From the NCBI RefSeq assembly GCF_002939865.1, contig NZ_MDEE01000024.1:17902-81901 (forward strand): a DNA stretch of 64,000 nucleotides, written 5' to 3'. This document shows, piece by piece, positions 8,115-19,900 of this stretch. Every line of letters begins with the position of its first letter. Position 1 is the first letter of the stretch. This DNA comes from Xanthomonas dyei. GTDB lineage: Bacteria; Pseudomonadota; Gammaproteobacteria; Xanthomonadales; Xanthomonadaceae. The notes under the pieces were generated by a model, which saw only the letters and a program-made list of their open reading frames with translations, was not told the DNA's origin and ran no database searches. The position numbers and the translations under genes were made by a program.

Positions 8115-11100
8115 ATGCACCAAGACACTGCCACCGTGACCGAACTGGTCACCGCCATGCGCACCGGCGCATTGAATCTGGAGGCCGTGCTGGCCGCGCT
8201 GGGCAAGCGCGCGGCCGTGCCGGATGCCGAATACCGCGACGGCGTGGAAACGCTGTCGCACCTGCAGCGCCAGCAACTACTGGACGATGTCACCGTCACC
8301 ACGTTGATGCATCGGTTGGATGCATTGCACGCTGGCGCATCGGCAGCGCCGCCAGCAATTGCGCCCACCGCTGCAACCGCCGCGCCGCCGGCCGACGACG
8401 ACGCCACCGTGGTGATGCCGCGCCGCGCTGCGGCGCCGGTCGAAGACGACATCACCCGCGTGCAACCGGCGCAGCCGCTGCCCGGCGATGTGCCCAGTCT
8501 CACCAGCCTGGGCCTGGGCACCCAGACCGGTGTGGGCACGCAAACCGGCACCGGCACCGGCACCGCAGGCACCGCAGGCACCGCCAGCCTGTCCAGTTGG
8601 CAACACCTGGCCGAGGCGGCCGGCGGCGACCACGCCAGCGTCGGCAGCTTGCTCAAGGGACGCTTCTTGCTGGAACGCGAACTCGGGCGCGGCGGCATGG
8701 GCGTGGTGTATCTGGCACGCGACGAGCGCAAGGTGGAAGCGCGCGACCGCGACCCGTGGCTGGCCATCAAGGTGCTCAGCGACGAATTCCGCCGTCATCC
8801 CGATTCGTTGGTCGCGTTGCAACGCGAAGCGCGCCGCTCGCAGAAGCTCGCGCACGACAACATCGTGCGGGTGTACGACTTCGACAAGGACCGCACCCTG
8901 GTCTTCATGACCATGGAGTACATCGACGGCAGCGACCTGAAAACGTTGATCCGCGAGCAGGCCTACAACGGCATGCCGCTCACGCAGGCGTGGCCGCTGA
9001 TCGATGGCATGGGCCGCGCGCTGATCCGCGCGCATGCCGCCGGCGTGGTGCATTCGGACTTCAAACCCGGCAACGTCATGGTCACTCGCGAAGGCGTGGC
9101 CAAGGTGTTCGACTTCGGCATCGCACGCGCCGGCAAGCACGCCGCCGATGTGTCCGGCGAACAGACCGTGTTCGATGCCGCCACGCTCGGTGCATTGACG
9201 CCGGCCTATGCCAGTCTGGAAATGATTCGTGGGCAGGCGCCCACCCCGGCCGACGATCTGTATGCGCTGGGTTGCGTGTGTTTCGAACTGCTCACCGGCA
9301 AGCACCCGTTCGACAAACTCAGCGCCGAAGTGGCGCTGCGCGATGGCCACCGCCCGCCGCCGGTGCCCGGTCTGACCCGGCGCCAATACGCCACGCTGTG
9401 CGCCGCCGTCGCGTTCCCCGCCGGCCAGCGTCTCAAGCGCGTGGATCAGTTGCTCGATGGCCTGCGCCAGGTGCCGCTGCGCGAACGCGCACTGCCCTTG
9501 CTCGGTTACGGCGCCGCCGCGCTGGCGGTGCTGGGCACGGGCGGGTGGGGCGTGCAGCGCTACCTGCATCAGCAGCATCTGGCCGAGGTGGTCGCCCGCT
9601 TCGGTGCGCAGGACCCGCAGCGCTATCGCGACGAAACCCAGGCCATGCAGGCGCTGTCCAGCCTGGAGCCGGACGACCGCCGCCGCCTGCTCACCGACCG
9701 TAGCGATCTGATCGAAGATTTCCTGCTGCGTCGCCTGGATGCAGTGTGGAGTCCGGCCAACGGCCGCGACGATTATCGCGGCGCGTTGCAGGTGTTTGCG
9801 CTGCGCGACCGGCTGCGGCTGTATTCGCCGTCGCTGGATGCGCGCCGGCAGACCATCGAGCGCGAAAAAAACGAGCGCCTCAACGCGCTCGACACCACGC
9901 TCAATCGCCAACTCGACGCCGGTCTGCTGTTCCGCAATCAGGCCGACAACGCGCTGGCCACGCTCGACCAGGTGCGCCGCATCGACCCGGCCAGCAGTCT
10001 GTTGCATCACGCCGCGCTGGAAGTGCGGCTGGATGCCGCCATTGCACAGGCGGTTGCGGCAGGCCAGCTCAGTACCGCGCGGACCGAGAGCGATCAGGCA
10101 CGCGCGGCCTTTCCCGACTCGTTGCGGCTGCAGTTGCGCAGCGCCGAGGTCGCAGTGGCCGAACAGCAAGCCCGACGCACGCCGGTGGCTGCGGCGCCGC
10201 GCGATGCGGCTGGCGCACGTCAAACGCTGGCCGCCGCGCTGGCACAGCCCGGCACCGATGCGGCGTGGCGCGACCGCGTGACTGCGGCATTGGCCGCCCT
10301 GCCGGCGGCCGAGCGCAGCACGCAACAGGGCGCAGTGGCCGAGGCCATCGCGGGCATAGTCGCCGCCCAGTCCGACCCGGCGCAACTGGCGGGCGCGCAG
10401 GCACTGGTCAGCTTCGGTCTGCAGCTGGCACCGCAGTCCAGCGCGCTGCTGGCGCAACGCACGCGCCTGCACACCCTGGAGCAACAGCTGCAGCAGGCGC
10501 TCGCCCGCGAAAGTGCCGAGGCCGAACTGGCCGGTCGGGTGGAGTCGCTGCGGCGTGCCGCCGCCGCTAACGATCTGGGCAAGACCGGCGATGCGTTGGC
10601 GCGTATCCGCGTGCTGCAGCCCAACCATCCGTTGCTGCGCAGCGAGGGCCCGCAACTGCTGTCGCAGGTGTATCGCAACAACGCCGGCGACGCCTTTGCG
10701 CAAGGCCGCTACACGCAGGCCGCCGACCTGCTCGCCCAGGGCTTGCAGACCCTGGGCCAACGCGCCGAGCTACGCAGTGCGCAGGCGCGCTATGCCGTCG
10801 CCGCCGCAGTGATGGCTGCAGGCACCTTGCCTGCCGCCGAGCGCCAGCAACTGGGTCAGCGCCTGCAGGCGCTGTATCGCAGCGATGCCACCGCGATGGC
10901 GCAACTGGAAGCGCAGATGAAAGCCGCCGGGCAACTGCCCGAAGGCACGCTGTCCGCACGCCTGAAACGTGCACCTGGCGTCGATGCGCCCGCATCCGAC
11001 AGCGTGCCCGCTGGCAGCGCCACCGACGCACCGGCTACCGCGTCGCCAGCAAAATCGGCGCGCGGCAGATCCACCGCCAAGCCCACCACGGCCACCACCG

Positions 11101-11813
11101 GTGCGGCCCGCAGCGCCACGGCCGCTGCCGCACTGCCCACCAGCGTGGATGACGACGCCCTTCCGCCGGTGCCGACCGGCCCGGACCCGTGCGGCGGTGC
11201 CGGCCTGCCCGGCCGTGGCGCGGCCTGTTTCGACACGCTGGGCGACACCCGCGGCCCGATGCTGGTGGTGGTGCCCGGCATCGACGGCGGCAATCCGTAT
11301 GCGTTGTCGCGCGGCGAAGTGGCGGTGGCCGATTTCAACCTGTTCTGCCAGGCCACCGGGCGCTGCACCGCGCAGGCCGCCAGCACGCCCGAGCTGGCGC
11401 GCGCGCCGGTGCGCAACATCAGCCTGACCCAGGCCCGCGCCTATCTGCGCTGGCTGACCATCGGCAGCGGTGGCTGGCGCTACCGCCTGCCCAGCGATGC
11501 CGAATGGCTGCATGCCGCGCAGGCCGCCAGCAATTGGCGGCAAGCCGAAGACAGCAACTGCGTGCCGCCCACCGCCAGCGCCACCGATGCGGTGCGCGCA
11601 CCGGTGTCGGCGCGCGGCCGCGATGCCAACCCGTGGGGGCTGATCAACCTCACCGGCAATGTGTGGGAATGGGTCTCCAGCGGCGCCGGCGTACAAGCCC
11701 GCGGCGGCAGCTTTGCCAGTTACTGGTCCGATTGCACCGTGCAGGCCAGTCGCGCCGACAACGGCTCGGCGCAGCCGGACGTGGGCTTTCGCGTGCTGCG
11801 GGAGCTGCCATGA
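8115..11813 (+). CDS. Transmembrane Ser/Thr kinase fused to an FGE/sulfatase-modifying-factor-like domain (PpkA-like)
   Basis: This 1232-residue protein probably phosphorylates T6SS regulators on threonine. An N-terminal low-complexity region holds acidic threonine motifs (DDATVVMP, DDITRVQP) and a Gly-Thr run. The kinase domain spans about residues 180-450, with glycine loop GRGGMG, the AIKV lysine, HSDFKPGN at residue 313 and DFG near residue 333. HSD replaces the common HRD, so it is a non-RD kinase. A membrane helix lies near residues 460-480. A long helical Ala/Arg/Gln-rich region follows. Residues about 1046-1232 form an FGE-sulfatase fold (RLPSDAEWLHAA, NVWEW, RGGSFAS). The last domain should lie in the periplasm. 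It overlaps the next gene as ATGA. Catalytic cysteines of true FGE are not evident, so sensing or binding is likelier than catalysis. Confidence 0.93.
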   Translation: MHQDTATVTELVTAMRTGALNLEAVLAALGKRAAVPDAEYRDGVETLSHLQRQQLLDDVTVTTLMHRLDALHAGASAAPPAIAPTAATAAPPADDDATVVMPRRAAAPVEDDITRVQPAQPLPGDVPSLTSLGLGTQTGVGTQTGTGTGTAGTAGTASLSSWQHLAEAAGGDHASVGSLLKGRFLLERELGRGGMGVVYLARDERKVEARDRDPWLAIKVLSDEFRRHPDSLVALQREARRSQKLAHDNIVRVYDFDKDRTLVFMTMEYIDGSDLKTLIREQAYNGMPLTQAWPLIDGMGRALIRAHAAGVVHSDFKPGNVMVTREGVAKVFDFGIARAGKHAADVSGEQTVFDAATLGALTPAYASLEMIRGQAPTPADDLYALGCVCFELLTGKHPFDKLSAEVALRDGHRPPPVPGLTRRQYATLCAAVAFPAGQRLKRVDQLLDGLRQVPLRERALPLLGYGAAALAVLGTGGWGVQRYLHQQHLAEVVARFGAQDPQRYRDETQAMQALSSLEPDDRRRLLTDRSDLIEDFLLRRLDAVWSPANGRDDYRGALQVFALRDRLRLYSPSLDARRQTIEREKNERLNALDTTLNRQLDAGLLFRNQADNALATLDQVRRIDPASSLLHHAALEVRLDAAIAQAVAAGQLSTARTESDQARAAFPDSLRLQLRSAEVAVAEQQARRTPVAAAPRDAAGARQTLAAALAQPGTDAAWRDRVTAALAALPAAERSTQQGAVAEAIAGIVAAQSDPAQLAGAQALVSFGLQLAPQSSALLAQRTRLHTLEQQLQQALARESAEAELAGRVESLRRAAAANDLGKTGDALARIRVLQPNHPLLRSEGPQLLSQVYRNNAGDAFAQGRYTQAADLLAQGLQTLGQRAELRSAQARYAVAAAVMAAGTLPAAERQQLGQRLQALYRSDATAMAQLEAQMKAAGQLPEGTLSARLKRAPGVDAPASDSVPAGSATDAPATASPAKSARGRSTAKPTTATTGAARSATAAAALPTSVDDDALPPVPTGPDPCGGAGLPGRGAACFDTLGDTRGPMLVVVPGIDGGNPYALSRGEVAVADFNLFCQATGRCTAQAASTPELARAPVRNISLTQARAYLRWLTIGSGGWRYRLPSDAEWLHAAQAASNWRQAEDSNCVPPTASATDAVRAPVSARGRDANPWGLINLTGNVWEWVSSGAGVQARGGSFASYWSDCTVQASRADNGSAQPDVGFRVLRELP

Positions 11814-12211
11814 GCGGCAGCACGCAGCACCCGGCCAACGCCCAGTTGCATGCGCTGGCCCAGGCGCACCAGCTTGGCCAGATCGATCGCGCGCAGTACC
11901 GCGCCCGTCGGCGCGACGTGCTGGACGCCGCCCGCCAGGCGCAGGGCGCGACCTTGCGCAACCCGCAGCCGCGGTCGCTCGACGACCGCTCCAACCCGCC
12001 GTTGCCGCGTGATCGCGCCAGTCGATTGCGCAGGCGTGCCACGGCAATTGTCTTAACGGTGACGGCCGTCGCATTAATGTTGCTGACATTCCATAACTGT
12101 ACGTCCGGGTTCGACCGGCGTTCAGTCAGGGGCGAGCGCAACCAGGCCGATCGCCATGCGGGCGTGCACACGTCCGCATGCGCAGCACGGCACGTCGGGC
12201 ATGCGCAATAA
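11810..12211 (+). CDS. Small single-span membrane protein in the T6SS operon
   Basis: The 133-residue product is not recognised as a named family. Residues 8-45 form a charged helical segment (LHALAQAHQLGQIDRAQYR). This is the style of short oligomerisation modules at the ends of bacterial membrane proteins. A hydrophobic span follows at about residues 78-95 (TAIVLTVTAVALMLLTF). The tail is polar with two cysteines. Its start overlaps the kinase stop by four bases, so it is probably translated with the kinase and may be a partner of it. tpsB starts 26 bases downstream after an AGGGG ribosome-binding site. Function is unknown. Confidence 0.75.
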   Translation: MSGSTQHPANAQLHALAQAHQLGQIDRAQYRARRRDVLDAARQAQGATLRNPQPRSLDDRSNPPLPRDRASRLRRRATAIVLTVTAVALMLLTFHNCTSGFDRRSVRGERNQADRHAGVHTSACAARHVGHAQ

Positions 12212-12237
12212 CGGATGTTTTCAGGGGTAAGTGACGT

Positions 12238-13898
12238 ATGCGTATGACGTGTCTGGCCGCGGCGGTGTCTGCGTGCCTGTTGCTGGCCGCACCTGCGTGG
12301 GCGCAGGACCACAGCGCCTCCGATGGTGCGCCCGCAGGCGGCGCCGCGCTGCCGGCGATGAAGGACCGCGGCGATGCCGTCGTCGCCTTGCCGGTGCGCG
12401 GATTCCGCGTGCGCGATGTCGGCACCTATCCGGAGGCCGGCATCGACCCGGCGCGCGTGCAGGCGGTGGCCGATGCCGCGTTCGCCGCGTTGGCGCAAGG
12501 CCAGCCGGTGGTGGCGCTGCGCTTCGACCAGCTGCAGGCGGTGGCCGACACCGTCACCCGCGCCTATCGCGAAGCCGGCTTCATCGTCAGCACCGCCTAC
12601 CTGCCGGCGCAGACGCCCGGCCCGGACCAGCTGATCGAGATCCGCGTGCTCGAAGGCCGCATCGGCCAGGTCACCGTGCAAGCTTGTCGGCGCCGCTGCG
12701 CCAGTTGCAGGGCCGCCCGCTGCGCAAGCAGGACGTGGACACCGCGCTGTTGTACGCGCGTGATCTGCCGGGCGTGTCGCTGTCGTCGGTGCTGCAGCCG
12801 GGCCAGAACGCCGGCGAAACCGATGTGGTGCTGGTCGCCAGCGAAGCCGTACGCCCGTATGTGATCAGCCTGGGCGGCAACAATTACGGCACCGAACTCA
12901 CCGGCTGCTATCGCGCCCAGGCCGGCATCACCTGGAACAGCCCGTTGGGCCTGGGCGATGTGTTCGCCGCCAACTACGCCTACTCGCTGTCGCCGCGGCA
13001 GAGCCAGATCGGTGCGCTGTCGTATGCGTTGCCGGTGGGGCAGGTGTCCGGCCTGAGCGCGGTGGTCGGCGCCAGCCGCAGCGAGCTGGAGGTGCGCAAC
13101 GGCGTGTTCGCCCGGCTCGGCCTCAAGGGCCCCACCTCGGTGGTGTATGCCGGCGCCGACTGGAAATTCATCAATCACGATCTGCTGCAGCTGCAAGGCT
13201 CGGCGCGGTATCTGCGCGAAAAATCGCGGCTGGATGCCGCCGGCATCACGCTGTCGGACCAATCCTTCGACGTGGCCGAACTCGGCGTCTCGCTGCGCCG
13301 CACCGATCTGCGCTGGCGCGGAGTGGACCTGCTGCAGCTCAGCGTGCGCCAGGCCCTGCGCGATGGCTCGGCCGACCCGGATCTGGTCAGCCCCGACCGC
13401 GACAGCCACTTCACCCTGACGCGCTTGTCGTACACGCGCCTGCAATACCTCACCCGCACCCAACGCCTGTATTTCAAGTTCAGCGGCCAGTACAGCAGCG
13501 ACACGCTGGCGCCGCTGGAGCAATTTGCGATGGGCGGGCCGGACAGCGTGCGCGCCTATCCGGTGTCCGATGCACTGGGCGATCTCGGCTATTACACCGC
13601 GCTGGAATATCACGTCGATGCGCCCGGTTTTGCCGATGCTGCCTCGCCGTTCAATGGCCGGCCGTGGCGCGAACTGCTGGAGCTGGACGTGTTCGCCGAT
13701 CACGCCCGCGTGTTTGCGGCCAATGGCGTCGCGGCGCCGACCAGCTTCGACGCCGCCGGTGTCGGCTTCACCTTCCGCTTGCCGCAGTACGCCAATTTCG
13801 AATGGCGCCTCACGGCCGCCCTGCCGACCGGACGCCGCAATGCGTCCGATGGACGCGACGACGCCCGCATCTACACGCGTTTCGGCTTCACTTTCTGA
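12238..13898 (+). pseudogene. TpsB outer-membrane transporter (ShlB/FhaC family), split by a frameshift
   Basis: TpsB proteins are 16-strand outer-membrane pores that secrete one TpsA partner through POTRA-guided recognition. The first frame starts at 12238 with a signal peptide (LLLAAPAWAQ) and a POTRA-2-type domain ending LIEIRVLEGRIGQVTVQ. It then turns into non-protein sequence. The rest (APLRQLQGRPLRKQDVDTAL, then the barrel with VYAGADWKF and GGPDSVRAYPVSD) is in another frame to 13898. One missing base near 12680-12690 explains the switch; for example an extra T would give QALSAPLRQ. If real, the pore is lost and TpsA could not be exported. The tpsA start follows the stop by 11 bases. 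Confidence 0.88.
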
Positions 13899-13909
13899 GG
13901 GATCTGCGC

Positions 13910-16900
13910 ATGCACGCCAACCACACCGCTTCCACCGTTGCAGCCCGCCCCTGCGAACGCCTGCTGCGTCGATCGCCGCTTGCGCTGGCGCTGGCCGCCG
14001 CACTCATGCTCAGCGCGCCGGCGATGGCGCAGGTTGCCAGCACCCAGCTGCCCACCGGCGGCAGCATCGTGGGCGGCACCGGCACGATCAATGCGCCCAC
14101 CGGCACAACGCAGGTGATCGACCAGACCGGCTCGCGCATGGCGTTGAACTGGACGAGCTTCGATATCGGTTCGGCCGCCACGGTGCGCTTCAACCAGCCA
14201 TCTGCGAGCTCGGTGGTGCTCAATCGCGTCATCGGCGGCAATCCCACGCAGATCTTCGGCAACATCACCGCCAATGGTCAGGTGTTCCTGCTCAATTCCA
14301 ACGGCATCCTCTTCGGCAATACCGCGCAGGTAAATGTCGGCGGCCTGGTCGCCACCACCCTGGGGGCCCAGGACATCAACTTCATCAACGGCAACGACGT
14401 CTTTGATGCAAACGGTGGGGTCGCCCGGGTGTCCAATGCCGGCACCATTACCGCCGCCGCCGGCGCGGTCAATCTGATCGGCGCCGAAGTGCTCAACAAC
14501 GGCACCATCACCGCCAACGCCGGCAACATCACCCTGGCCGGCGCCGACAAGGTCACCCTCAGTTTCGAGAGCGGTGGGTTTGGCGTGGTCATCGACAAAT
14601 CGCTGGAATTCGCGCAGGGCACGTTCGCGGTGAATAACTCCGGCAGCCTGATCGCACCCGGCGGCACCATCTCCCTGAGCGCACGCGCAGCACAGGGCGT
14701 GTTCGACGCGCTGGTCAACAACAGTGGCGTCGTCCGCGCTGCAGGACTTGCCGGCGGCAGCGATGGCAGTGTCTCGCTGGTGGCCAATGGCGCCGGCAGC
14801 AACGGCATCGTCGGCAATGGCAGTATCGATGTCGGCAGCGGTGCCATCAGCTATGTCTCTGACGTTGCCGTACAGCAGGGCGGCGTGCTCACCGCCGGCA
14901 ACGTGTCCGGCAGCATCGGCGGCAATGCCAGCTTCAGCGGCGCCAACAAGATCGCCAACCTCGGCTTCCTGCAGGTGGCCGGCAACCTGGGCCTGACCAA
15001 CACCATCGGCCTGGCGCAACAGGGCGCGCTGACGGTCGGCGGCACCAGCACCTTTTCGCTGGGCAACCAGGCGCTGACGCTGAGCGATGGCGGCAATCAT
15101 TTTGGCGGCAGTGTCGGCCTCACCAGTGGCGCCACCCAGATCACCGACAGCGGTGCATTGACGCTGAGCACGCTGACCACCGGCAACCTCACCGCCACCA
15201 GCACCGGCACGCTGAATCTTGGCAGCGGCACGGTGACCGGCGCGCTCAGTGCCACCAGCAACAATGGCGCGATCCAGCAGGCTGGCAACGCCGGCCTCAC
15301 CGTCACCGGCACCAGCGATCTGCAGGCCGGCACGGGAGCCATCTCGCTGACCACTGCAGGTAACGATTTCCAGCAGGCGGTCAGCCTGCGCGGGGGCACC
15401 ACCCAGATCAGCGACAGCGGCGCACTGACCCTGGGCACGCTGGCCACCGGCAACCTCACCGCCACCAGCAGCGGTGCGTTGAATCTCGGCAGTGGTGCGG
15501 TGACCGGGGCGCTCAGCGCCACCAGCAATGGTGGGCAGATCAGCCAGACAGGCGCGTTGACGGTGAACGGCACCAGCACGCTCGATTCCGGCAACGGGGG
15601 CACTGCGCTGAGCGATAGCGGCAACGACTTCGTTGGCGCGCTCACGCTGACCGGTATCGGTATCGGTATCGCCGTACGCGATGCCAACGATCTCACCATC
15701 GTCGGGCTCACCAACGGCAGCAACGGCGCCATTACGCTCACCGCAGGCGGCGCGCTCAACTTGCCCGCGCAGGCCATTGCCACCGGCACCGGCGCGCTGT
15801 CGCTGAGCGCGCTCGGTGGCGGGCTCAGCACCGGGGGCGCACTGTCCGGCAACCAGGTGAGCCTGCGCGCGCGCGATGCGTTGAACCTTGGCCACAGCGT
15901 CCAGGCCGGCGGCAACCTGCAGCTGACCAGCGACACCGGGGCCATCACCCAGACCGCCGGTCTGCTCGCTGTCACCGGTACCACCAACGCCACGGCGGCA
16001 GCGGGCACCGGCGCCATCAGCCTGGGCGGTGCCGGCAACGATTTCGGCGGCGCGGTCTCGCTCACCGGCAGCACGGCGGTGGTCAACGACAGCAACGCGC
16101 TCACCCTGGGCGCCATCGCCACCAACACGCTCACCGCCACCAGCCACGGCAGCTTGAACCTGGGCCAGGGCAGCATCGGCGGCATCGTCACTGCCAGCAG
16201 CAACGGTGGCGCGATCACCCAGAACGGCGCACTGACCCTGACCGGCCCGGCAACGCTCAATGCAGGCAGCGGCGCGATTTCGCTGGGCAACGGCGGCAAC
16301 GACTTTCAGGGCGCGCTGACTCTGGTCGGCACCGGCATCGCGGTCAGCGATCTCGACACGCTCAGCGTGACCTCGCTCACCGCCGGTAGCGGCGGGGATG
16401 TCACCCTCACCGCTGGCGCCGACCTGGTGTTGCCAGCGCAGGCCATCGACCTCGGCGCGGGCAATCTGCGGCTAAGCGCGCAGGGCGGCACGCTGGCGAC
16501 CAAGGGCGCGCTCAGTGCCAATCAGATCAGCCTGTCTGCTCGCGACGGGCTGACCCTGGACCACGACATCGATGCCACCAGCACGCTGGCGTTGACCACC
16601 ACCAACGCCGCCATCACTCAGGGCGGTGGGGCGATCAGCGCTGGCGCACTGGGCACCGTCAACGCCGGAACCGGAGCGATCTCTTTGCTCGGTCCGGGCA
16701 ACGATTTCACCGCCGGACTGGACGTGACCGGCGGCGCCATCGGCATCTACGATCGCAACGACCTGTCCATCGTCTCGCTGGTCAGCGCCGCCAACAGCGC
16801 GGTCGCGCTCACCGCAGGCGGCATGCTGAGCCTGCCGGCGCAATCGATCGACACCGGCAGCGCCACGCTGCAACTGCGTTCGGACAACGGCAGCTTGGCC

Positions 16901-19900
16901 ACCAATGGCGCATTGCGCGGCGGCAATGTCAGCCTCAACGCGCGCACGGGCATCACGCTGTCGCATGACATCACCAGCAGCGGCAACCTGCAGCTGCGCA
17001 CCACCAACGCTGCGCTCACCCAGCTCGCCGGCAGGCTCGCCATCGATGGCACCACCACGGTCGATACCGGCAGCGGCGCCGTGGCGTTGAACGGCCCGTC
17101 CAACGCCTTCATCGGCGCGCTGTCGGTGACCGGTGGCGCGGTGCAGATCAACGCGCTCAGCGCGTTGACCCTGGGCAGCTTCAGCGCCAACGCGCTCACG
17201 GTCAGCAGCGGTAGCGCATTGGATCTGGGGCAGGGCAGCGTGGTCACCACGCTGACCGCCACCAGCGCCAGCGGCGGCATCACCCAGACCGGCGGGCTTG
17301 AGGTGGGTGGCGCGGCGCAATTCACGGCCGGCACCGACAACATCACCCTGGATGCGAGCGACAACGACTTTCGCGGTGTCGTGGGCCTGAGCGGCAACGC
17401 CGTGCAGGTGGTCGATCGCGATCGGCTCACCCTGGGCAACAGCAGCGTCGGCAGCCTGCTGGTCGACAGCAACAACACTGCCATCGACCAGCAAGGCGCG
17501 CTGACCGTCAGCGGCAGCAGCCGCTTCGATGCCGGCAGCGGCAGCATCACATTGGCCGACAGCGCCAACAATTTCGCCGGCGCGGTGAATCTGGCCGGCG
17601 GCGCCGTGCAGGTGGTCGATGCCAACACGCTCACCCTGGGCACGCTCAACACCGGCGCACTCACCGTCAGCAGCACCGGTGCGTTGAATCTTGGTACCGG
17701 CAGCACCGGTGCCTTGACCGCCACCAGCAACAACGGCGCCATCAGCCAGACCGGTGCGCTCACCGTTAATGGGGGTGGCAGCATCAACGCCGGCAGCGGC
17801 ACGATTGCACTGACCGACATCGGCAATCATTTCAGCAACACGGTGAATCTCACCGGCGGCGCGGCGCAGATCGTCGATGCCAACACCCTCACCCTGGGCA
17901 GCCTCAACACCGGCGCGCTCACCGTCACCAGCAACGGTGCGTTGAATCTTGGTCAGGGCAGCGTCAATGCCGCGCTGACCGCCACCAGCAACAACGGCGC
18001 CATCACCCAGGCCGGTGCACTCACCGTCACCGGCGCAAGCACCCTCAACGCCGGCAGCGGCGCGATCGCACTGACCGATGCCAACAACGATTTCCAGGGC
18101 GCCGTCAGCCTGACCGGCAACGGCATCGCCGTGACCGATCGCAGCGTGCTGAACGTCTCCTCGATCAATGGCAATAGCAACGGCGACATCGCGCTCACTG
18201 CGCAGACGCTCAACCTCCCTGTATCGGCGCTCTCCGCCGGCACCGGCAGCTTGACGCTCACCTCCACCGGCAGCGCCTTCAGTACTCGCGGCGCTATGAG
18301 CGGTGCCAACATCGTGCTCACTGCACGCGATGGACTGACACTTGCGCACACCATCAGCGCCGGCAACGCGCTCACGCTGCGCACCAGCAATGCCGCAATC
18401 AACCAGACCGGCGGTCAATTGCTGGTTGGCGGTATTACCACCGTCAACGCCGGCTCCGGCGCGATCGTACTGACCAATGCCAACGACTTCACCGACGCGG
18501 TCGCCCTCACCGGCGGCGCGGCGCAGATCGTCGATGCCAACACACTCACCCTGGGCAGCCTCAACACCGGCGCGCTCACCGTCACCAGCAACGGTGCGTT
18601 GAACCTGGGTACCGGCACCACCGGCAGCTTGACCGCCACCAGCAACAACGGCGCCATCACCCAGGCCGGTGCGCTCACCGTCACCGGCGCAAGCACCCTC
18701 AACGCCGGCAGCGGCGCGATCGCACTGATCGATGCCAACAACGACTTCCAGGGCGCCGTCAGCCTGACCGGCAACGGCATCGCCGTGACCGATCGCAGCG
18801 TGCTGAACGTCTCCTCGATCAATGGCAATAGCAACGGCGACATCGCGCTCATTGCGCAAACGCTCAACCTGCCTGCATCGGCGATCTCCGCCGGCACCGG
18901 TAACTTGACGCTCACCTCCACCGGCGGCGCGCTGAGCGGCGGCAACGTCGTGCTCACTGCACGTGATGGCTTGACCCTGGCGCACACCATCAGCGCCGGC
19001 AACGCGCTGACGCTGCGCACCACCAATGCCGGAATCAACCAGAGCGGCGGCCAATTGCTGGTCGGCGGCCTCACCACCGTCAACGCCGGCACTGCCGCCA
19101 TTACCTTGAACGGCGTAAATAATTTCCAAGGGGCAGTGAACCTCGCTGGTGGCGCCGTGCAACTCAACGATAGCGACGCACTGACGCTGGGCACGCTCAA
19201 CACCGGCGCGTTTACCGTCACCAGCAACGGCACGTTGAATCTGGGCCAGGGCAGCGTCAACGGCGCACTGACCGCCATCAGCAACGGCGGTGTCATCGCC
19301 CAAACCAACGCGCTCAGCATTACCGGCGCCAGCACGCTCGATGCCGGCAACGGAGCGATTGCGTTGACCAACGCCAACAACGATTTCGTCGGTGCAGTCG
19401 CCGCCACCGGCGATGGCATTGGCTTGGTCGACCGCAACGACCTGCAGCTCGCCAGCGTGCAAAGCACCGGCACTGGCGCGGTAACGTTGGATGCCGGCGG
19501 TGCGCTGCTGCTCGCCTCCGCAATCGATACCGGCAGCGGTGCGCTCGATGTGATCGCACGCGGCGGTACGCTCAGTACGGTCGGTGCGCTGCGCGGTGGC
19601 GACGTGCAGCTGACCGGTGCCAACGGCATCGTGCTGGGCAATACCATCGCTGCGTCGGGCAATCTGAGCTTGCGCAGCGACAATGCGGCGATCACCCAGA
19701 GCGCAGGCACGCTGCAGGTGGCAGGCAATAGCGTGGTCGATGCCGGCAGCGGCGCGATTGTGCTGGATGCGGCCGGCAACGACTTCCAGGGCCTGCTCGC
19801 GCTCAGCGGCGGTGCCACACGTGTGCGCGATGCCAATGCGCTGACGCTGGATGCGCTGAACACCGGTTCGCTCGATGTCGCCAGCAACGGGGCGCTGAAC

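Noticed and set aside
8520..8590. GGCACC-type short tandem repeat as a phase-variation tract
   Set aside because: The units are 6 or 12 bases long and keep the frame, so a change in number would not switch the gene off. It encodes a Gly-Thr linker.
8277..10760. 827-codon minus-strand frame opposite the kinase gene
   Set aside because: It has no recognisable motif, and the kinase frame has full domain support.
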